From the NCBI GenBank assembly GCA_029891385.1, contig CM057231.1:62293103-62357102 (forward strand): 64,000 bases of DNA. Reading direction: 5' to 3'. This stretch comes from Erythroxylum novogranatense (Eukaryota; Streptophyta; Magnoliopsida; Malpighiales; Erythroxylaceae). The notes under the pieces are model-generated. The model did no database searches. It saw only the letters and a list, made by a program, of their open reading frames with translations, and had not been told where the DNA came from. Below, in pieces: positions 46,650 through 58,932 of this stretch (positions are counted from its first letter, which is position 1; each line of letters starts with the position of its first letter). The position numbers and the translations under genes were made by a program.

Positions 46650-47692
46650 ATGCCCCGAAAAGCGAAAGTCTTGCCTTTCTACCTTAAAATTGACAGACGT
46701 TTGAGAAAGATTAGAGAGGAGAGAATAGAAAAAGAGAGAAGTAAGGTAGTTTTTTAAGAAGATTCTAGTGGGCAAAGTAGTGAGAGCGATCCTTTAGAAG
46801 GAGTGAACTTGGCTGGGAACCCAACCTTTCTACAAAACCTTAACTTTCATGTTAACCAACCTAGGAATGGTGATAATGGAGGTAATGGGGAGAATGAGAG
46901 AGTATGTGAGAATAACGGGAATCAAAGAAGAAGGACTATTAGGGAAGCAACAACTTTTGATGTGAATTATGATCCATTTACTATTGCTTGTCATAATTTT
47001 GATGTTAATTTTGAAGTTAAAGGATTACTCATTAATTCTCTTCCTAAATTTCATGGCTTGATAGGAGAGGATCCCTACATGCATTTGCAATCTTTTTCCA
47101 TGATTTGTCAGAGTATGAAACCAGTGGGAGCTTCACTTGATCAAGTGTTATGGAAGGTTTTTCACCTATCTTTGGAAGGAAAAGCAAGAGAGTGGTACAT
47201 GAGTCTTCTAAGATATGCGACGAATGCATACTATAATTGGGCCAATATGAGGAAAAAAATTTTAGAGTAATATTTCTATGATGGGTTGAAAAGTCAAGAC
47301 AAAGGTATGTTAGATGTGGCATCGGGCAGTTCATTGATTGATTTTACAACTTTGGAAGCATGGGATTTGATCAAGAAGATGGCTCTGAATTATCAACAGT
47401 ACAGTGTTAGAGAGACTCGAGGAGTGCATGAGTTGGGCACCACAACAGCCCAATCCAAAAGAATGGGGAGTTTCAGTCAAAAGTTGACTCTTTGGAGAGT
47501 AGAGTGACATCACAATTATCCTTCATCACTGCAGAGCTTAAGAATATGAATGTGCATCACCCGACATCTTTTATGGATCTCACAGCACCCAGTTGTGATA
47601 CTTGTGGGTTAGTGATGCACATATCTAATGTTTGCCCCAGTCGGTTTGAAGAGGTGTCTGTAGTGTATCCGGGGCAATCAAATCAAAAATGA
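46650..47692 (+). pseudogene. Athila-like gag
   Basis: Starts MPRKAKVLPFYLK at 46650; a frame break near 46756 leads into the long frame 46803-47270. That frame contains the capsid core typical of Athila/Tat gag: INSLPKFHGLIGEDPYMHL, KVFHLSLEGKAREWY, NWANMRKKILE. A TAA (47268-47270) interrupts, and further pieces run at 47286-47507 and 47492-47692. The last has a zinc knuckle CDTCGLVMHISNVC (C-x2-C-x4-H-x4-C). A 36-base duplication lies just downstream (about 47840-47905). Gag would form the particle core. Stops and frameshifts kill it. Confidence 0.88.
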
Positions 47693-48197
47693 GACCCCTA
47701 CTCCAACACTTATAATGATGGATGGAAGGCCAACCCTAGGTTTAGTTGGAGGAATGAAGAAGGACAGGCTCCAAATAGATTTCAACAAGGGGGAGGAGCT
47801 GGTTCCACCAACCAATTCCCCAACTAACAATAAATCATGACTATCCCACCAAGGAGGACACCAACCAAATCATGACTGTCCCACCAAGAAGGACACCAAC
47901 CAACTGCTGCATAATATGATGATTTTGATGAAGGAAGAACAAAATTCTAATAACAGCCATTTTAATACCATAGCTTCTTTGATTCAAAAAGATTCTTCAA
48001 AGAATGCTATTCGGTTCAATGCCTTGGAAAAGAGAATGGAGCAATAGGAGACAAAAACAGAAAATATAAACTCTTATGTCACTTAATTGTCCAACAAAAT
48101 GAGTGAGAACCAAGCAAGAAGCAGTGGAACCATTCCTTCAAACACAATGATGAACCCTAAAAGTTTAAATGCAATCGCTATCTGAAGTGGGAAATAA
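47693..48197 (+). pseudogene. Decayed gag-protease spacer
   Basis: Frame-broken remains of gag-pol linker. The fragments PRFSWRNEEGQAPNRFQQGG and FNALEKRMEQ are typical of the Gly/Asn/Gln-rich linker and coiled coil in this clade. Many stops. Confidence 0.6.
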
Positions 48198-49283
48198 GTG
48201 AGGTTCGAACATCAAGATGAAGAAGAATGTGAAGAGGAGATTGATAGTGATGAATTGCCTTTAACAATGAACAACATCAAGAAATCCGAAAGCTCCAAAG
48301 AAAAATCACTTCTGAATGAAAGGAAGTCTGAACCAAGAAGCAAGGGAGCTACTTTAGAGAGTTACAAGGAACAAGCATCATCAAGTGAGCATATGGAATC
48401 AAGCAAGCATGGAGCCAATAAAGCCCAAGGTAAGGAGGTTAATCTTCAAGACCTTCCTTTTCCTAATTCATATTTTATGAGCAAGTGAATGACTGAAATT
48501 AAACATGAAAAAGATATCATTGATTTGTTTGATAAAGTGGAAGTTAATATTCCTTTGTTTGATCTTGTGAAACGGGTTCCTGCTTATGCTAAATACCTTA
48601 AAGACCTGTGTACCCATAAGAGGAAGTTTAGGCCCAATGAGAGAGTCCAAATAAGCTCGAATATGTCAACCTTATCCAAGTCTCAAATCCCTGTGAAATG
48701 TCAAAATCCTGTATTTTTCATTATCTCTTGCACTATAGGTAAAGTTATTATGGGGGGAGCCTTGTTAGATCTATGGACAACCATTAATGTTATGCCTAAG
48801 TCTGTTTATCAATCATTAGGAGTTAAAAATCTTAAGTCTACATTTATAGTTCTCCAATTGGCTGATAGATCAATTAGGCATCCTGTGGGCATTATAGAGG
48901 ATATTTTGGTCCATGTCAAAGGTTTAGTTTTTCCTGATGATTTTTATGTGTTTGATATGTCTTCTGAAGTTATGCAGGATACTTCTTTGATTCTTGGTCG
49001 ACCCTTTTTAAGGACTGTTAGTACCATGATTAGCATGAAAGAAGGTACGATTACCATGGAGGTAGGAGGCCAATAGGTGAGTTTTAACATGTATGAGGCT
49101 ATGAAACACCCCCATGAGGACGATTCACTCCTGGGAGTTAACATGTTTGATATTGTTGTTGGTGATGCATGCACTGAGTTTGAACTGGCAATGAACCTAT
49201 TCACTAATAACTCCTTGGAGGAAGGATTGTTTGTTAATATTTCAGGTGAATCGGGAAGTGTGGATGTTAGCACAGAAGTATAA
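48198..49283 (+). pseudogene. Athila-like aspartic protease region
   Basis: Three consecutive frames: an acidic linker (48198-48488), 48489-49076 and 49077-49283, separated only by TGA/TAG codons. The middle one has KHEKDIIDLFDKVEVNIPL, VPAYAKYLKDL and the retropepsin fold. The active site, DLGAS in Athila relatives, reads DLWTT, followed by INVMPKSVYQSLG and the flap/ILGRPFLRT end. Loss of the catalytic D-x-G glycine should abolish protease activity. After 49283 no RT, RNase H or integrase follows: pol is missing altogether, unlike an autonomous Athila. Confidence 0.85.
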
Positions 49284-50232
49284 AGTGGTCGAGTTACCTT
49301 ACCACAGTATGGCTATTAGGCAAACGTCACCCAGGAGATGAAGGATCTACCGTAAGCAACATGTTGTGATTGAAGATGACATTGTTATGCATGAGTGTGT
49401 TAAATAAGTGCGGGGGAGAAACCACTTAAGTAGGATTTAGGTTTAGTTTTTAGTAAGATTTAGGTTTAGTTTTTCCGTTTCAATAATTCATCTTCCCTTT
49501 ATATTCTGTGTTTTAGTCGATGCATGACACATCTTCTATGATTGAGAAAATTCGTGTAGATGGTGAATTGCATTTTGTTTTGTGATGATTAAGGACTTGC
49601 ATGTGAGCTAAGTATCCACTTAGAAATTGTCATGTCTTGTTTCTTTTTCCTCGGGAAAATTTCGTTGCTGCATGGTACATTTCTTCGCAGCGAACTCATC
49701 AGTATTCGCTGCCACAATGCCTGTCAAACCAATTCGCCGTGACATGAATTAATTTTTCATCGCAGTGAACATTCTTATGTAGCCTTCACTGCGGCGTGCA
49801 ATAATTCTTTGGCTAAGGTGAACAACTTCGCGCAATCTTCGCCACGGCGAAAGGCATATCTGCACGAAAACTCCGAGTGAAATTTCCCTTTTACCCTTCT
49901 TGTTCTTTGGATTTTTCATCTACCCTCTGTCTTTTTCGTCATTTTCTTCTCTTTCTTTCTCATCTTACTGCTCCCCTCCTGCTTTTTCATTTTCATATCC
50001 TTCATTCATAGTTCGTCGCGGCAATCAGTATCCTCTCGCAAAAATCCCTCTTCTTTTTTGTTCTCCTCCGGCCATTTTGTGTTCGTGGTTCTTATTTGCG
50101 CCTACCTCACCCTACTTCGTAAGTTTTTTTTTTGCTTGTTCCATTCTTTTCTCATTGTTTTATCTGGCATTAGGGCGTTGTATGGTAAGTGCAGCCTTCA
50201 CCGTGGCGATATATCAATTTTGCCTCGTTAAG
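49284..50232 (+). other. Mid-element non-coding region with polypurine-like tract and GC cluster
   Basis: TAAGTGCGGGGGAGA (about 49405) is the clade's internal polypurine-like tract. 49650-49860 holds repeated TTCGCTGC / TTCACTGCGGCGTGC / TTCGCCACGGCGAA motifs. The small frame 49900-50235 is Ser/Phe-rich without a domain. It is interrupted at 50232 by a solo LTR (left TSD TTAAG). Confidence 0.65.
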
Positions 50233-52149
50233 TGATCGCGGCTTTGTCGATTCGACCTTAAGATCGATCCTTGGAAACCAGTCAAAAATAATAAATTCCA
50301 AGATTGCAATATAAGTTGCAACCTCGGGTCGTCTCACTTAATCGGTACCTAATGAAATGGACCTAAGCTAGCCTATATGTCATAAAGTACAAACAAAGTT
50401 AGTAAGGAAAGGGGGGTTTTGTTTGAAAACATTAACTACACTAAAATGCATTGTGAAAAGTATTTTTTTTTGTTTTTGGAAAAGAAAATGAAAAGATTGA
50501 AACAAGTGATAAAATTCCCTTGGAAATGAGCTTTGGCTATCACAACTCAAAACTAATTTGATGGGATTAGAAATCACTGAGTTTGAATGGTAAACCTTAA
50601 AGGGTTCTCTTTAAGTCCAGGGTCTTGATTAATGAACTCCATTTCTCAAGACCCCATTGAGTGCTCTTGAGCCTCAGAACCTTAAAGGACTCTTTAAGTC
50701 CAGGATCTTGATCAATGAACTCCATTGCTCAAGATCCCGTTAAGCGCATCTTAGTGTGTGTTGTGGATTAAACATCACTAAGTTTGAAATGATAAACCTT
50801 AAAGAACTATCTTTAAGTCCAGGATCTTGATCAATGAACTCCATTTCTCAAGATCCCATTGAGTGCTCTTGAGCCTCAGAACCTTAAAGGATTCTTTAAG
50901 TCCAAGGCTTTAAACAATGAACTCCATCGCTTAAAACCTTGTTAGAAGCATCTTAGTGTGTGCGGTGGTTTTGCCAATGCAATGGGTCAAATGAAATCTA
51001 GCATCAACTCAATATCAAACACAACTAGGCAGATAAAAGAGAATCAACAAGATCACAAGTTGACATATATGAGACTTCATATATTCAAGCACATAATTCT
51101 ACATAAACAAATCCACACACCTTACATTATTCAATGCTTAATTAAACTCTAATCAAGCAAATCTAACTACAAAGCAATAAACCCCAAATCGGTTGTTCAT
51201 AACAAAGTAGTAAAACGTTACAATGTAAACTACTAATCCAAACAACACATTAAATGTCCAACATTTAATTAAGCTACAATCGAGTAGCTTCACTACAAGT
51301 TACAAATCCTAGACCTAGGCATTCATAAATCATAGCCAAACTACTGATTAAGCTACTCCCCTTTGAAGCTCGGTGAACTCCAACCATCACTGCATCTCCA
51401 GGAGAAAATGAATGCCTAACCATACATTGTAACCGGAAACTTCACAACTCATGACGAATCCAAGCTACCATGATGGAGTCGACAGTGAAAATGGACGAAA
51501 ACCTATACAAAGATTTTACCCAGGGAACCCCGAAGGGAACCCTGGGTGGTGACACCGTGAATCTCTCCTCTTTCTTCTTTGTTCTCTCTTAACTCGTCTG
51601 TATATCTCTCTGCTGAATGTCCGATCCTCCAAAAGATTTTGTTCTAACCTAATTCGGCAAGATTTAAAGGATGGTTCTAGGCCGGGTCGGTACAGTGAGA
51701 GAAAATTCTATTTGGAGTCTGAGTATTCGTCTGCTCATCGCGGCGAGATGACTCTTAGACGTCGTGGCTTGCTCCTTTTGATCCTCGCTGCGGCGAGACG
51801 CTTTGTAGGCACTGTGGCGTGCGCTTCTTGGTTCCTCGTCGTGACGTGTTGTTTGCATTACGTCGCGGTGTACAGACTTCTTCATGTGCCGCGACGTATA
51901 GACTCTTCAGATGCTTTTGACTCTTCTTTTCCCCTACAAATGAAACAACAATTTGGCAGTATCAATTGTCCTTGGAAAAATTATGATGCAATTAATGTCA
52001 ATTTGTGACAATTTTACTATCAAATTATATAAAGTGTAAGCTCACTGTAAGGGACAAATTAAAGCACAAAGTCACAAATTAAGAGTCAAAAAGTATATTA
52101 AGAACAGTAAAAGTGTAGCCAATTAATAAGATAAACTTGGGTTCAATCA
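50233..52149 (-). mobile_element. Solo LTR of the non-autonomous (LARD-like) family
   Basis: Reverse-orientation copy of the LTRs at 26998 and 30972 (plus strand TGATCGCGGCTTTGTCG ... AACTTGGGTTCAATCA), 1917 bp. Flanks TTAAG (50228-50232) and TCAAG (52150-52154) form a TSD with one mismatch. It includes the four ATGGAGTTCATT units and the GC-rich cluster (about 51735-51900). Confidence 0.93.
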
Positions 52150-52229
52150 TCAAGCCTTATAGGATTTGTTTTTACTAAATTTTGTTAATCATTTTGTTTA
52201 TTTTTTGTGTTTCTTTTTTTTGCAGGAAC

Positions 52230-53410
52230 ATGCCTCGAACTAAGAATCTTACCCGTCATTCCCCTACTACCTCCTCTAGTTCCTCTGACCCCTCCCGTCA
52301 ATCCCATTCCTTCCCTCATTCTGATCCTCCCACTAGCACTGAATCCGATTATGTTGACCTAGTAGAGAAAATAGACGTTAGGCCTCTCATTAGGGAGTGA
52401 CCCTTTCCCTTAACACCCCACAACAATCCCTTTGTTTTCCAATTGGTCCAATCTCAACTCATGGGATTAGTCCAACCTAGGGATCAGCTCAACGACAAAT
52501 TTGTTTGCCACTTCTATACCTATGCCCGCCTCCACAACACCATGGAAATTAATTTCCATGGTGTAAAAGTCCCTACTGCTTTCACCACTACAAACATCTG
52601 CGAGCACTACAACCTCTGACCTATCCTTCGTTGCCATTACGATCAATTAATCCACCACTATCCTTGAGATGATTTCATTCGTACCCTTTGTCCCAAGGAT
52701 GTCGTCTGGTATCAACCTAGAATCTATCAACACTACCTCAAGTGTTATAATCTCTGCGCCGAAGCTAGTCTTTGGCTTCATTTAGTTAACAACAACATCA
52801 TTTCCACCTCCCACCTAGTCTACGTCACCAAACAGCAAGCCCTGTACTTATACCTTTTCATGGTTGGTTGCCCGGTCGATATAGCCAATACCATTGTTTT
52901 CGCCCTCCATGATTCCATCACTATCGCTAAGCTCACCAACTCCATCACCTTTCCCCACCTCATCACAGACATATTCTGGGCCTATAATGTTCTGGAATAT
53001 AACAATAATAGCTATTTTGACCCGACCCCGCTGTTTCGGTACGTCCGACTTAAAAAAACCAAACTCCACGCTCCACCCTAATCCACCCCACCCCTTACCC
53101 ATTCTATCTCATTTCCCGATGTTGCTACCAACCATACTGATACATTTCCTAGGGAGGACGAACATCCAGCTCTGACTCCTCCTGTGCCCATCACTCTGCA
53201 CACCCTTGCTAGCCAGGTAGATGGCTTATCTATAGACCTAGCCACCCTCATGGACACTCTTCATCAGGTCATATCCCGTTAGGATCGAGATCGGATATAT
53301 CGGCGGCAGATGGATGCCTTGCTTGCCTAGCACCTGCACTTTCAGCTTCCTTCTAATGAAGATGACCCGCTTATCAGTGCTGCCCTATCAGGAGCAGATC
53401 CTACAAACAC
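52230..53410 (+). pseudogene. Athila-type env-like / plant transposon protein frame
   Basis: Follows a splice-acceptor-like TTTTTTTTGCAG|GAAC. ATG at 52230 begins MPRTKNLTRHSPTTSSSSS, a Ser/Pro-rich leader. Then come blocks like those of the downstream ORF of Athila elements ('putative plant transposon protein'): FVCHFYTYARLHN, NFHGVKVPTAFTTTNICEHYNL, RTLCPKDVVWY and LYLFMVGCPVDIANTI. The frame is kept without an indel for about 390 codons but has six stops (the first at 52398, then 52617 and later). The function in Athila is unsettled, possibly envelope- or capsid-like. Coding stops at the next insertion (53416). Confidence 0.75.
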
Positions 53411-53415
53411 TGGGG

Positions 53416-53621
53416 TGTTGGAGCTATGTAAATATAGTTCCCTAAAAAGTAAGTGTATTTACATGTAACTTTTGTTTCTTTAGTTACAGTTTTGTAATGA
53501 AAATATTTATTATTAATAAAACAAAAGAGTTTGGTTTTATCTGTGTGAGCATTATATATCTGGTCAAAAGGTACCAAGATTCTTTTGTAAGCAATATACA
53601 TATACATAGAGATGTATGGGA
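53416..53621 (+). mobile_element. Copia LTR fragment, plus orientation (inverted arm)
   Basis: TGTTGGAGCTATGTAAATATAG ... GATGTATGGGA is the first 206 bases of the copia LTR, in reverse to the LTR that follows. Its mirror is 55496-55700. It most likely marks the left LTR of an older plus-strand element of the family, into which the minus-strand copy inserted. TGGGG (53411-53415) and TGGGA (53617-53621) are the candidate TSD halves. Confidence 0.8.
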
Positions 53622-55700
53622 TGTTAGATCGGAAAAATAAAGCATGCTATATTTGGAGAAACGGTAGATTTCAAAACTTTTAAGAAATCATTACTTGCAG
53701 TGGAAGCAATAAATCCAAATCATCATGCTAATCCATACATGATATGGTATAAGGATAATAAAACATAAACAAGATCAGGAGTATTACCGGCTCCTTCGCT
53801 ACAGCTTTAAATTATCTCTGCGCTATCCTCTCCTTCTTCTAATATCCAAATCATCTGCCTTTGAATCTTTTCCTTTAGCAATCTACTTTCTCCTTGTTGT
53901 TGTATCCTCAACCAATTAGATTTACCACTTGTTCTTCAAGGACAATTAGGTTAACAAAATCCTTTGGTAGGAAAGGAGAAGAAATGTTTGGAGAAAATTT
54001 TCTTAGAAAAAGAAGAACAAAAAATGAAACTCTTTCAATTGGTATTTTCAATTCTACCTTGCATGAAAGGAGAGAAGGTCTCAAGAACATGCAAGATGTC
54101 TTTCTTACACTCCAATTTCGGTTATGCATGAAGGGAAGAAGAGAGAGGCATCCAATGCATCACTTCTTGCATTAATCAATCATAAAATTGCCAATAAATG
54201 AGACTCTCTTCATTTATCTTTAAAATGGCTATATGAAAAGACTATAACCTAAAATTGAATAACCAATTTTGGTTTTGGCAAGAAGAAAGAAGGAAGATGG
54301 TCCATCTAATGTACATCTTTCATCTTTAATATAATGAATGCAAATAGGTTACATGCTAACATTAAAAGACAACCATTAAACCATTTAATAGTAAGTTCAT
54401 AACTCCATTTAATGATGATAAACCATAATAAAGACCATCTTTATTTTAGCATTTTAATATCAAATGTGTAGTTTCATATTTCACCTAACAAAATCGAAAT
54501 TGCTACTTCTCCTTCAAAAAAATTGTTTTAATATAATTAATTTAATTAATTACATTAAACCAAAATCTAGCCCATTTCTAAATGTACATTTGGGCTTCTA
54601 ATTAACCATTAATTAGACCAAGTCCAACATTCAATTATGGGCGTCTAAAACCTCCATTTATATTTCTTACTTAGCTTGATAACCTTCCTTAAAGCCAAGT
54701 GGCGAATCTTATTGGACTTTGATAATTCAAGCTCCAATAAGCTCAGAATTAATTCAATCTTATTATAATTAATTCTAGCTTATTAACTAAATGTCATTCC
54801 ACTAAAGACAATTAGTTGAACTCTTGAATTATTAAATATTATGAGAATACATATTTTATGTCCAATTGTAAACCCTATTTAGAACCTTATTATAGCCATC
54901 CACACAACAAAGGGTAAAATTACCGTTTTGCCCTTATATTGGTTTTTCCTTCTAGATCCCTAGTTTTACATTATATGGTGATTAACACACAAGATCTTAT
55001 CTTGGTGTCAAGATTTGATGGGTAGTTAGTCCATCAAACTATTGGCACCAGTTTAATCACCAAATCTCCTTAAAACATCTAGAAGTGATGATAGCACTAT
55101 AAACTCTTTATTTGAGTGAATGTTCCCTGATATATATTTCAATTAATAATTTCAACATGCAGACTGTAAAAATCCATTCCAATAATGAAACATATATGAG
55201 TTCACCACTCATCAAGATTATGGTTCATAATAAGCAAATGCTTAAGTTGTATGTTTTAAGATTAAAGTAACGACCCACTTTATTCTTGAAAACGTACTTG
55301 ATTCCAGATTCATTTAATAGTGCCATTATCAATAGTCTACTACAATCATGATATGAAACTCATCATTCCCTTTAAGTAAACTCCTTTACTTATATGGAGA
55401 TAAATCGCAACACTACAATCTAAAAGAGAATCAAGTTACCAACCTGATTATTCAATTGTGAATCAATTAATTCAGATTCTAATAATATACATGTTTCCCA
55501 TACATCTCTATGTATATGAATATTACTTACAAAAGATTCTTGGTACCTTTTGACCAGATATATAACGCTCAAACAGATAAACCAAACTCTTTTATTTTAT
55601 TCATAATAAATATTTTCATTACAAAACTGCAACTGAAGAAGATAAAGTTACATGTAAATACACTTGCTTTCCAGGGAACTATATTTACATAACTCCAACA
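53622..55700 (-). mobile_element. 3' LTR of the minus-strand copia element (copy C)
   Basis: Plus-strand text TGTTAGATCGG ... ATAACTCCAACA. On the minus strand it starts TGTTGGAGTTATG directly after the polypurine tract. About 2.08 kb, colinear with copies A (38140) and B (41229). Confidence 0.92.
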
Positions 55701-55810
55701 ATCTTCCACTTGCCCTAAAGCAAGTTTGATATATCCCTCATTCCCATCCCTTCTAGGTGACCCTCAAAGCTCTTTTGAGTCAATGTCTTTGTATAAGGAT
55801 CAACAAGGTT
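55701..55810 (-). other. Copia 3' untranslated segment and polypurine tract
   Basis: On the minus strand, between the RNase H stop and the LTR: ends GGGCAAGTGGAAGAT, a modest polypurine tract abutting TGTTGG. Confidence 0.7.
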
Positions 55811-56623
55811 TTACTCTGTGGGAATCTTTACCATTTCCACCTCTCCATATTGTATTATCTCCCTTATAAGATGATACTTTTTCTCAATATGTTTGGCAGT
55901 TTTGTGGTTACGAGGTTCTTTAGAATTAGCCACTACCCCACTATTATCACAATAAAGTTTAATGGCTTTTTCTGCCTCTAGAACTACTTCCAAATCATTT
56001 AAGAACTTTCGAAGCCAGATTGCTTCCTTTGCTGCTTCACAAGCAGCAACATACTTAGCCTCCATAGTTGAATCAGCAATACAAGATTGCTTGACACTCC
56101 TCCAAACTATGGCTCCACCTCTTAAAGTAAATATAGAACTAGAAGTTGATTTCCTTGAATCAACATCTGATTGGAAATCAGAATCTGTATATCCTGTCGA
56201 AATAAGATTACTTCTAGAGTAAAAAAGCATTAAGTTTTTCGTCCTACGAAGATACTTAAGTATACACTTAATCGCAGTCCAATGTTTCATTCCTGGATTG
56301 GACTGAAATCTACTTACTAGTCCCACTGCGTAACAGATATCTGGTCTAGTGCAAAGCATTGCATAAATCAAACTTCCAACTGCCGAAGCATACGGAATGT
56401 TACGCATGCGTTCAACCTCCTCTTGGGTTTTAGGTGCTTGTTCCTTTGAAAGTTTGATTCCATGTCTAGTAGGAGTGAAACCCCTCTTGGAATCTTGCAT
56501 GACGAACTTTTTGAGTATATTCTCAATGTAGGTTAATTGAGAAAAAGGTATCTGTTTGTTCTTACGATCCCTTATAAGTTTGATCCCTAGAGCATAGTTA
56601 GCCTCTCCCAATTCCTTCATCAA
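55811..56623 (-). pseudogene. Copia RT C-terminal part and RNase H
   Basis: Open for 270 codons and the best preserved piece of the element. It opens MKELGEANYALGIKLIRD (end of RT), then PYASAVGSLIYAM, TRPDICYAVGLVSRF, GYTDSDFQSDVDSRKSTS (RNase H first catalytic Asp region), TMEAKYVAACEAAKEAIWL (Glu) and LYCDNSGVVANSKEP (Asp), closing KKYHLIRE. All core RNase H residues look present. It is in the same frame as the RT piece upstream and separated from it by a TGA at 56642-56644. RNase H removes the RNA template strand during reverse transcription. Confidence 0.93.
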
Positions 56624-56641
56624 AAACTGTTCGTTCAGCCA

Positions 56642-57299
56642 TCACTTAACAGCAGATAACATTCCCACATCATTCCCAATGAGCAGAATGTCATCAAGAT
56701 AGAGGATTAGGAAAGTAACCTTACCTTCTTGTATTCTTTTATAAACACAAGGCTCATCTAGGTTTTGTATGAACCTATAGGTTTTGATAGCCTTATCAAA
56801 CCTAATGTTCCAAGACCTAGATGCTTGCTTAAGTCCATAAATGAACCTTTGCAACTTGCAAACCTTATGCTCATTACCTGGCTCAATGAATCCTTCTGGT
56901 TGAGCCATATAAATGGTCACCTCAAGATCCCCATTTAGAAATGTGGTCTTGACATCCATTTTTCATATTTCATAATCGAAATAGGCTGCTATGACCAAAA
57001 GAATCCTGGTGGACTTAAGTATGGAAACTGGAGAAAAAGTCTCCTCATAGTCTATACCCTTTTTTTGAGTATAGCCTTTAGCTACCAATCTAGCTTTAAA
57101 GGTCTCCTTTCCATTCGATCCCCTTTTACTTTTGTAGATCCATTTACACCCTATGGCTTTTAGACCTGGTGGTAGATCTACAAGGATCCAGACTTCATTA
57201 GTATACATGGAATCTATTTCCGATTCTATTGCCTTAAGCCATTTTCCTGCATCAACATCATTTATAGCCTGTGTATACGTAATGGGATCTATTTCTTCT
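56642..57299 (-). pseudogene. Copia reverse transcriptase
   Basis: RT from about GKWLKAIESEIDSMY (57260s) through LPPGLKAIGCKWIYKSK, ARLVAKGYTQKKGIDYEETFSPV, MDVKTTFLNGDLEVTIYMAQPEGF, LIYGLKQ-type FIYGLKQASRSWN and the catalytic YLDDILLIGND (about 56690). One TGA (56963-56965) falls where relatives read W, before MDVKT, and another TGA ends the piece. Active-site aspartates are intact, so two nonsense changes are the main damage. Confidence 0.93.
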
Positions 57300-57500
57300 T
57301 AGTTCGAGATGGCAATTAAGCCTTCTCCTAGACTCAGATACCTATCTGGCTATCTCACAACCCTCCCACTATGTATAGGCACAACTTGATGTTCAGGTTG
57401 CATTTTCGATTCAACTCTTGAATCTATTTCAACATCTTGTTATATCATATCCAAAACAACTCTTGGTTTGGACGACATAGCTAACTCCTTTAGTACTACT

Positions 57501-58448
57501 TCACTTCTTCCTTTGTGATTTCTCACAAACTCTTCCTCCAAGAAGGTCGCATTTATCGACACAAACCTTCCTTTCCTGAGGACTGTAAAAATAGTACCCT
57601 CTAGTTCCAATATGATATCCTACAAATAAACATACTTCTGACCTTGGTTCCATATTTGTGGATTCAGGCTTTAGAACATGGGTTGGGCAGCCCCAAGTCC
57701 TCAAGTGCCTCAATGAAGACACTCGGCTAGTCCACAACTCCCTAGGTGTTTTAGACACCGATTTGGATGGAGTAAAGTTAAGAAGATATGTTGCCGTTTG
57801 TATGGCATATCCCCAGAACGATTCTGGAAGGCTAGCATAGGACATCATTGATCTTACCATTTTCAATAGAGTTTTATTTCTCCTCTCTGCTACACCATTC
57901 TGTTGAGGTGTTCGAAGAGTTGACAAATTGGAAACAATTCCATTGTCAATTAAATATTGCTGGAACTCTCTAGATAAGTACTCACCACCTCAATCTGATC
58001 GAAGTTGTGTTAATGGCTTGCCAAGTTGCTTCTTAGCTTCAGTTTTGAATTCTTTGAACTTTTCAAAAGATTCACTCTTTTTATGCATCAAATACAAATA
58101 GCCATGTCTTGAGTAATCATCTATAAAAGTAATGAAGTATTAATAACCTCCTCTAGCTTGTACATTCATGGGCCCATACACATCAGTATGTACCAGGTCC
58201 AATGTAGATTTAGATCTATTTCCTTTAGAAGGAAATAAGGCTTTGGTCATTTTTCCTTTAATACAAGATTCACAGGGGGGTAATGGATCACTATCCAAGC
58301 CCATAAGGATCCCATCCTTTACTAACCTGTCAAGTCTTTTCTGATTGATATGACCCATTCTTAAGTGCCACAGATACTTTAAATTAATGCTAGAGATATT
58401 GGAATGTCTTGGTTTTATCAATTCTGTGGTGTTTAGTGAGCCATTCAT
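57501..58448 (-). pseudogene. Copia integrase (GAG-pre-integrase and catalytic core)
   Basis: One frame from 58448 to 57501 with two internal stops: TAA near 58138 and TGA near 57985, the latter in RSD*GGEY. H-x-R-x-GH and C-x2-C zinc-binding parts: LWHLRMGHINQKRL and PCESCIKGK. Catalytic triad: D in HTDVYGPMN, D in LRSD, E in NGVAERRNKTLL. Then FWGYAIQTATYLLN and FVGYHIGTRGYYFY. Both stops sit where Q or R is expected (TAA for CAA, TGA for CGA). 57300-57500 is the poorly conserved linker to RT. Confidence 0.92.
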
Positions 58449-58453
58449 AGGTT

Positions 58454-58932
58454 CTATGAAAACAATCCTTGTTTAGTTATCGCATCACAAATAAAATCCT
58501 TAGTCTCATATATTGAAACAACCTTTTCAAAATATAAAGAATAACCAGATTTTATTAGACAAAAAACAGAAACCATGTTCCTTACAATCATAGGTATGTA
58601 ATAAACATCCTCCAAATATAACCTACGACCACTAGGAAAATTCAAGATAACTACTCCCACTGATTCTGCTGAAACATAGGAGCCATTTGCTATCTTGACT
58701 TGAAACTGGCCTTTACTCAGTCTTCTCTTTTGCAAGAACTCCTGCAACGAATTATAAACATGGTTAGTGGCTCCTGAATCTAATATCCAAGAAGTAGATA
58801 AATCTGTCACATTTCTAGTTCCTAACAAACTTAGGAAACCCATACCTTGTTTGCTTTTGAGGGACTCTAGGTAGACTGGACAGTTTCTTTTCCAGTGACC
58901 CATCTCATCACAGTGGAAACACTTTCCTTTGA
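58454..58932 (-). pseudogene. Copia gag zinc knuckle and aspartic protease
   Basis: Zinc knuckle CFHCDEMGHWKRNC (C-x2-C-x4-H-x4-C), then protease with SWILDSGATNHV (catalytic D-S-G) and IANGSYVSAESVGVV, LEDVYYIPMIVRNMVSV. The frame stops at a TAG (58454-58456), a frameshift from integrase. Codons upstream of 58932 belong to an inserted gypsy LTR, not to gag, so the apparent start MSGTCLVRVG is an artefact. The rest of gag and the 5' LTR should lie beyond the window. Confidence 0.92.

Noticed and set aside
49900..50235. Ser/Phe-rich ORF with a hydrophobic start, possible secreted peptide
   Set aside because: Low complexity CT-rich sequence within an Athila-like untranslated region, without supporting context.
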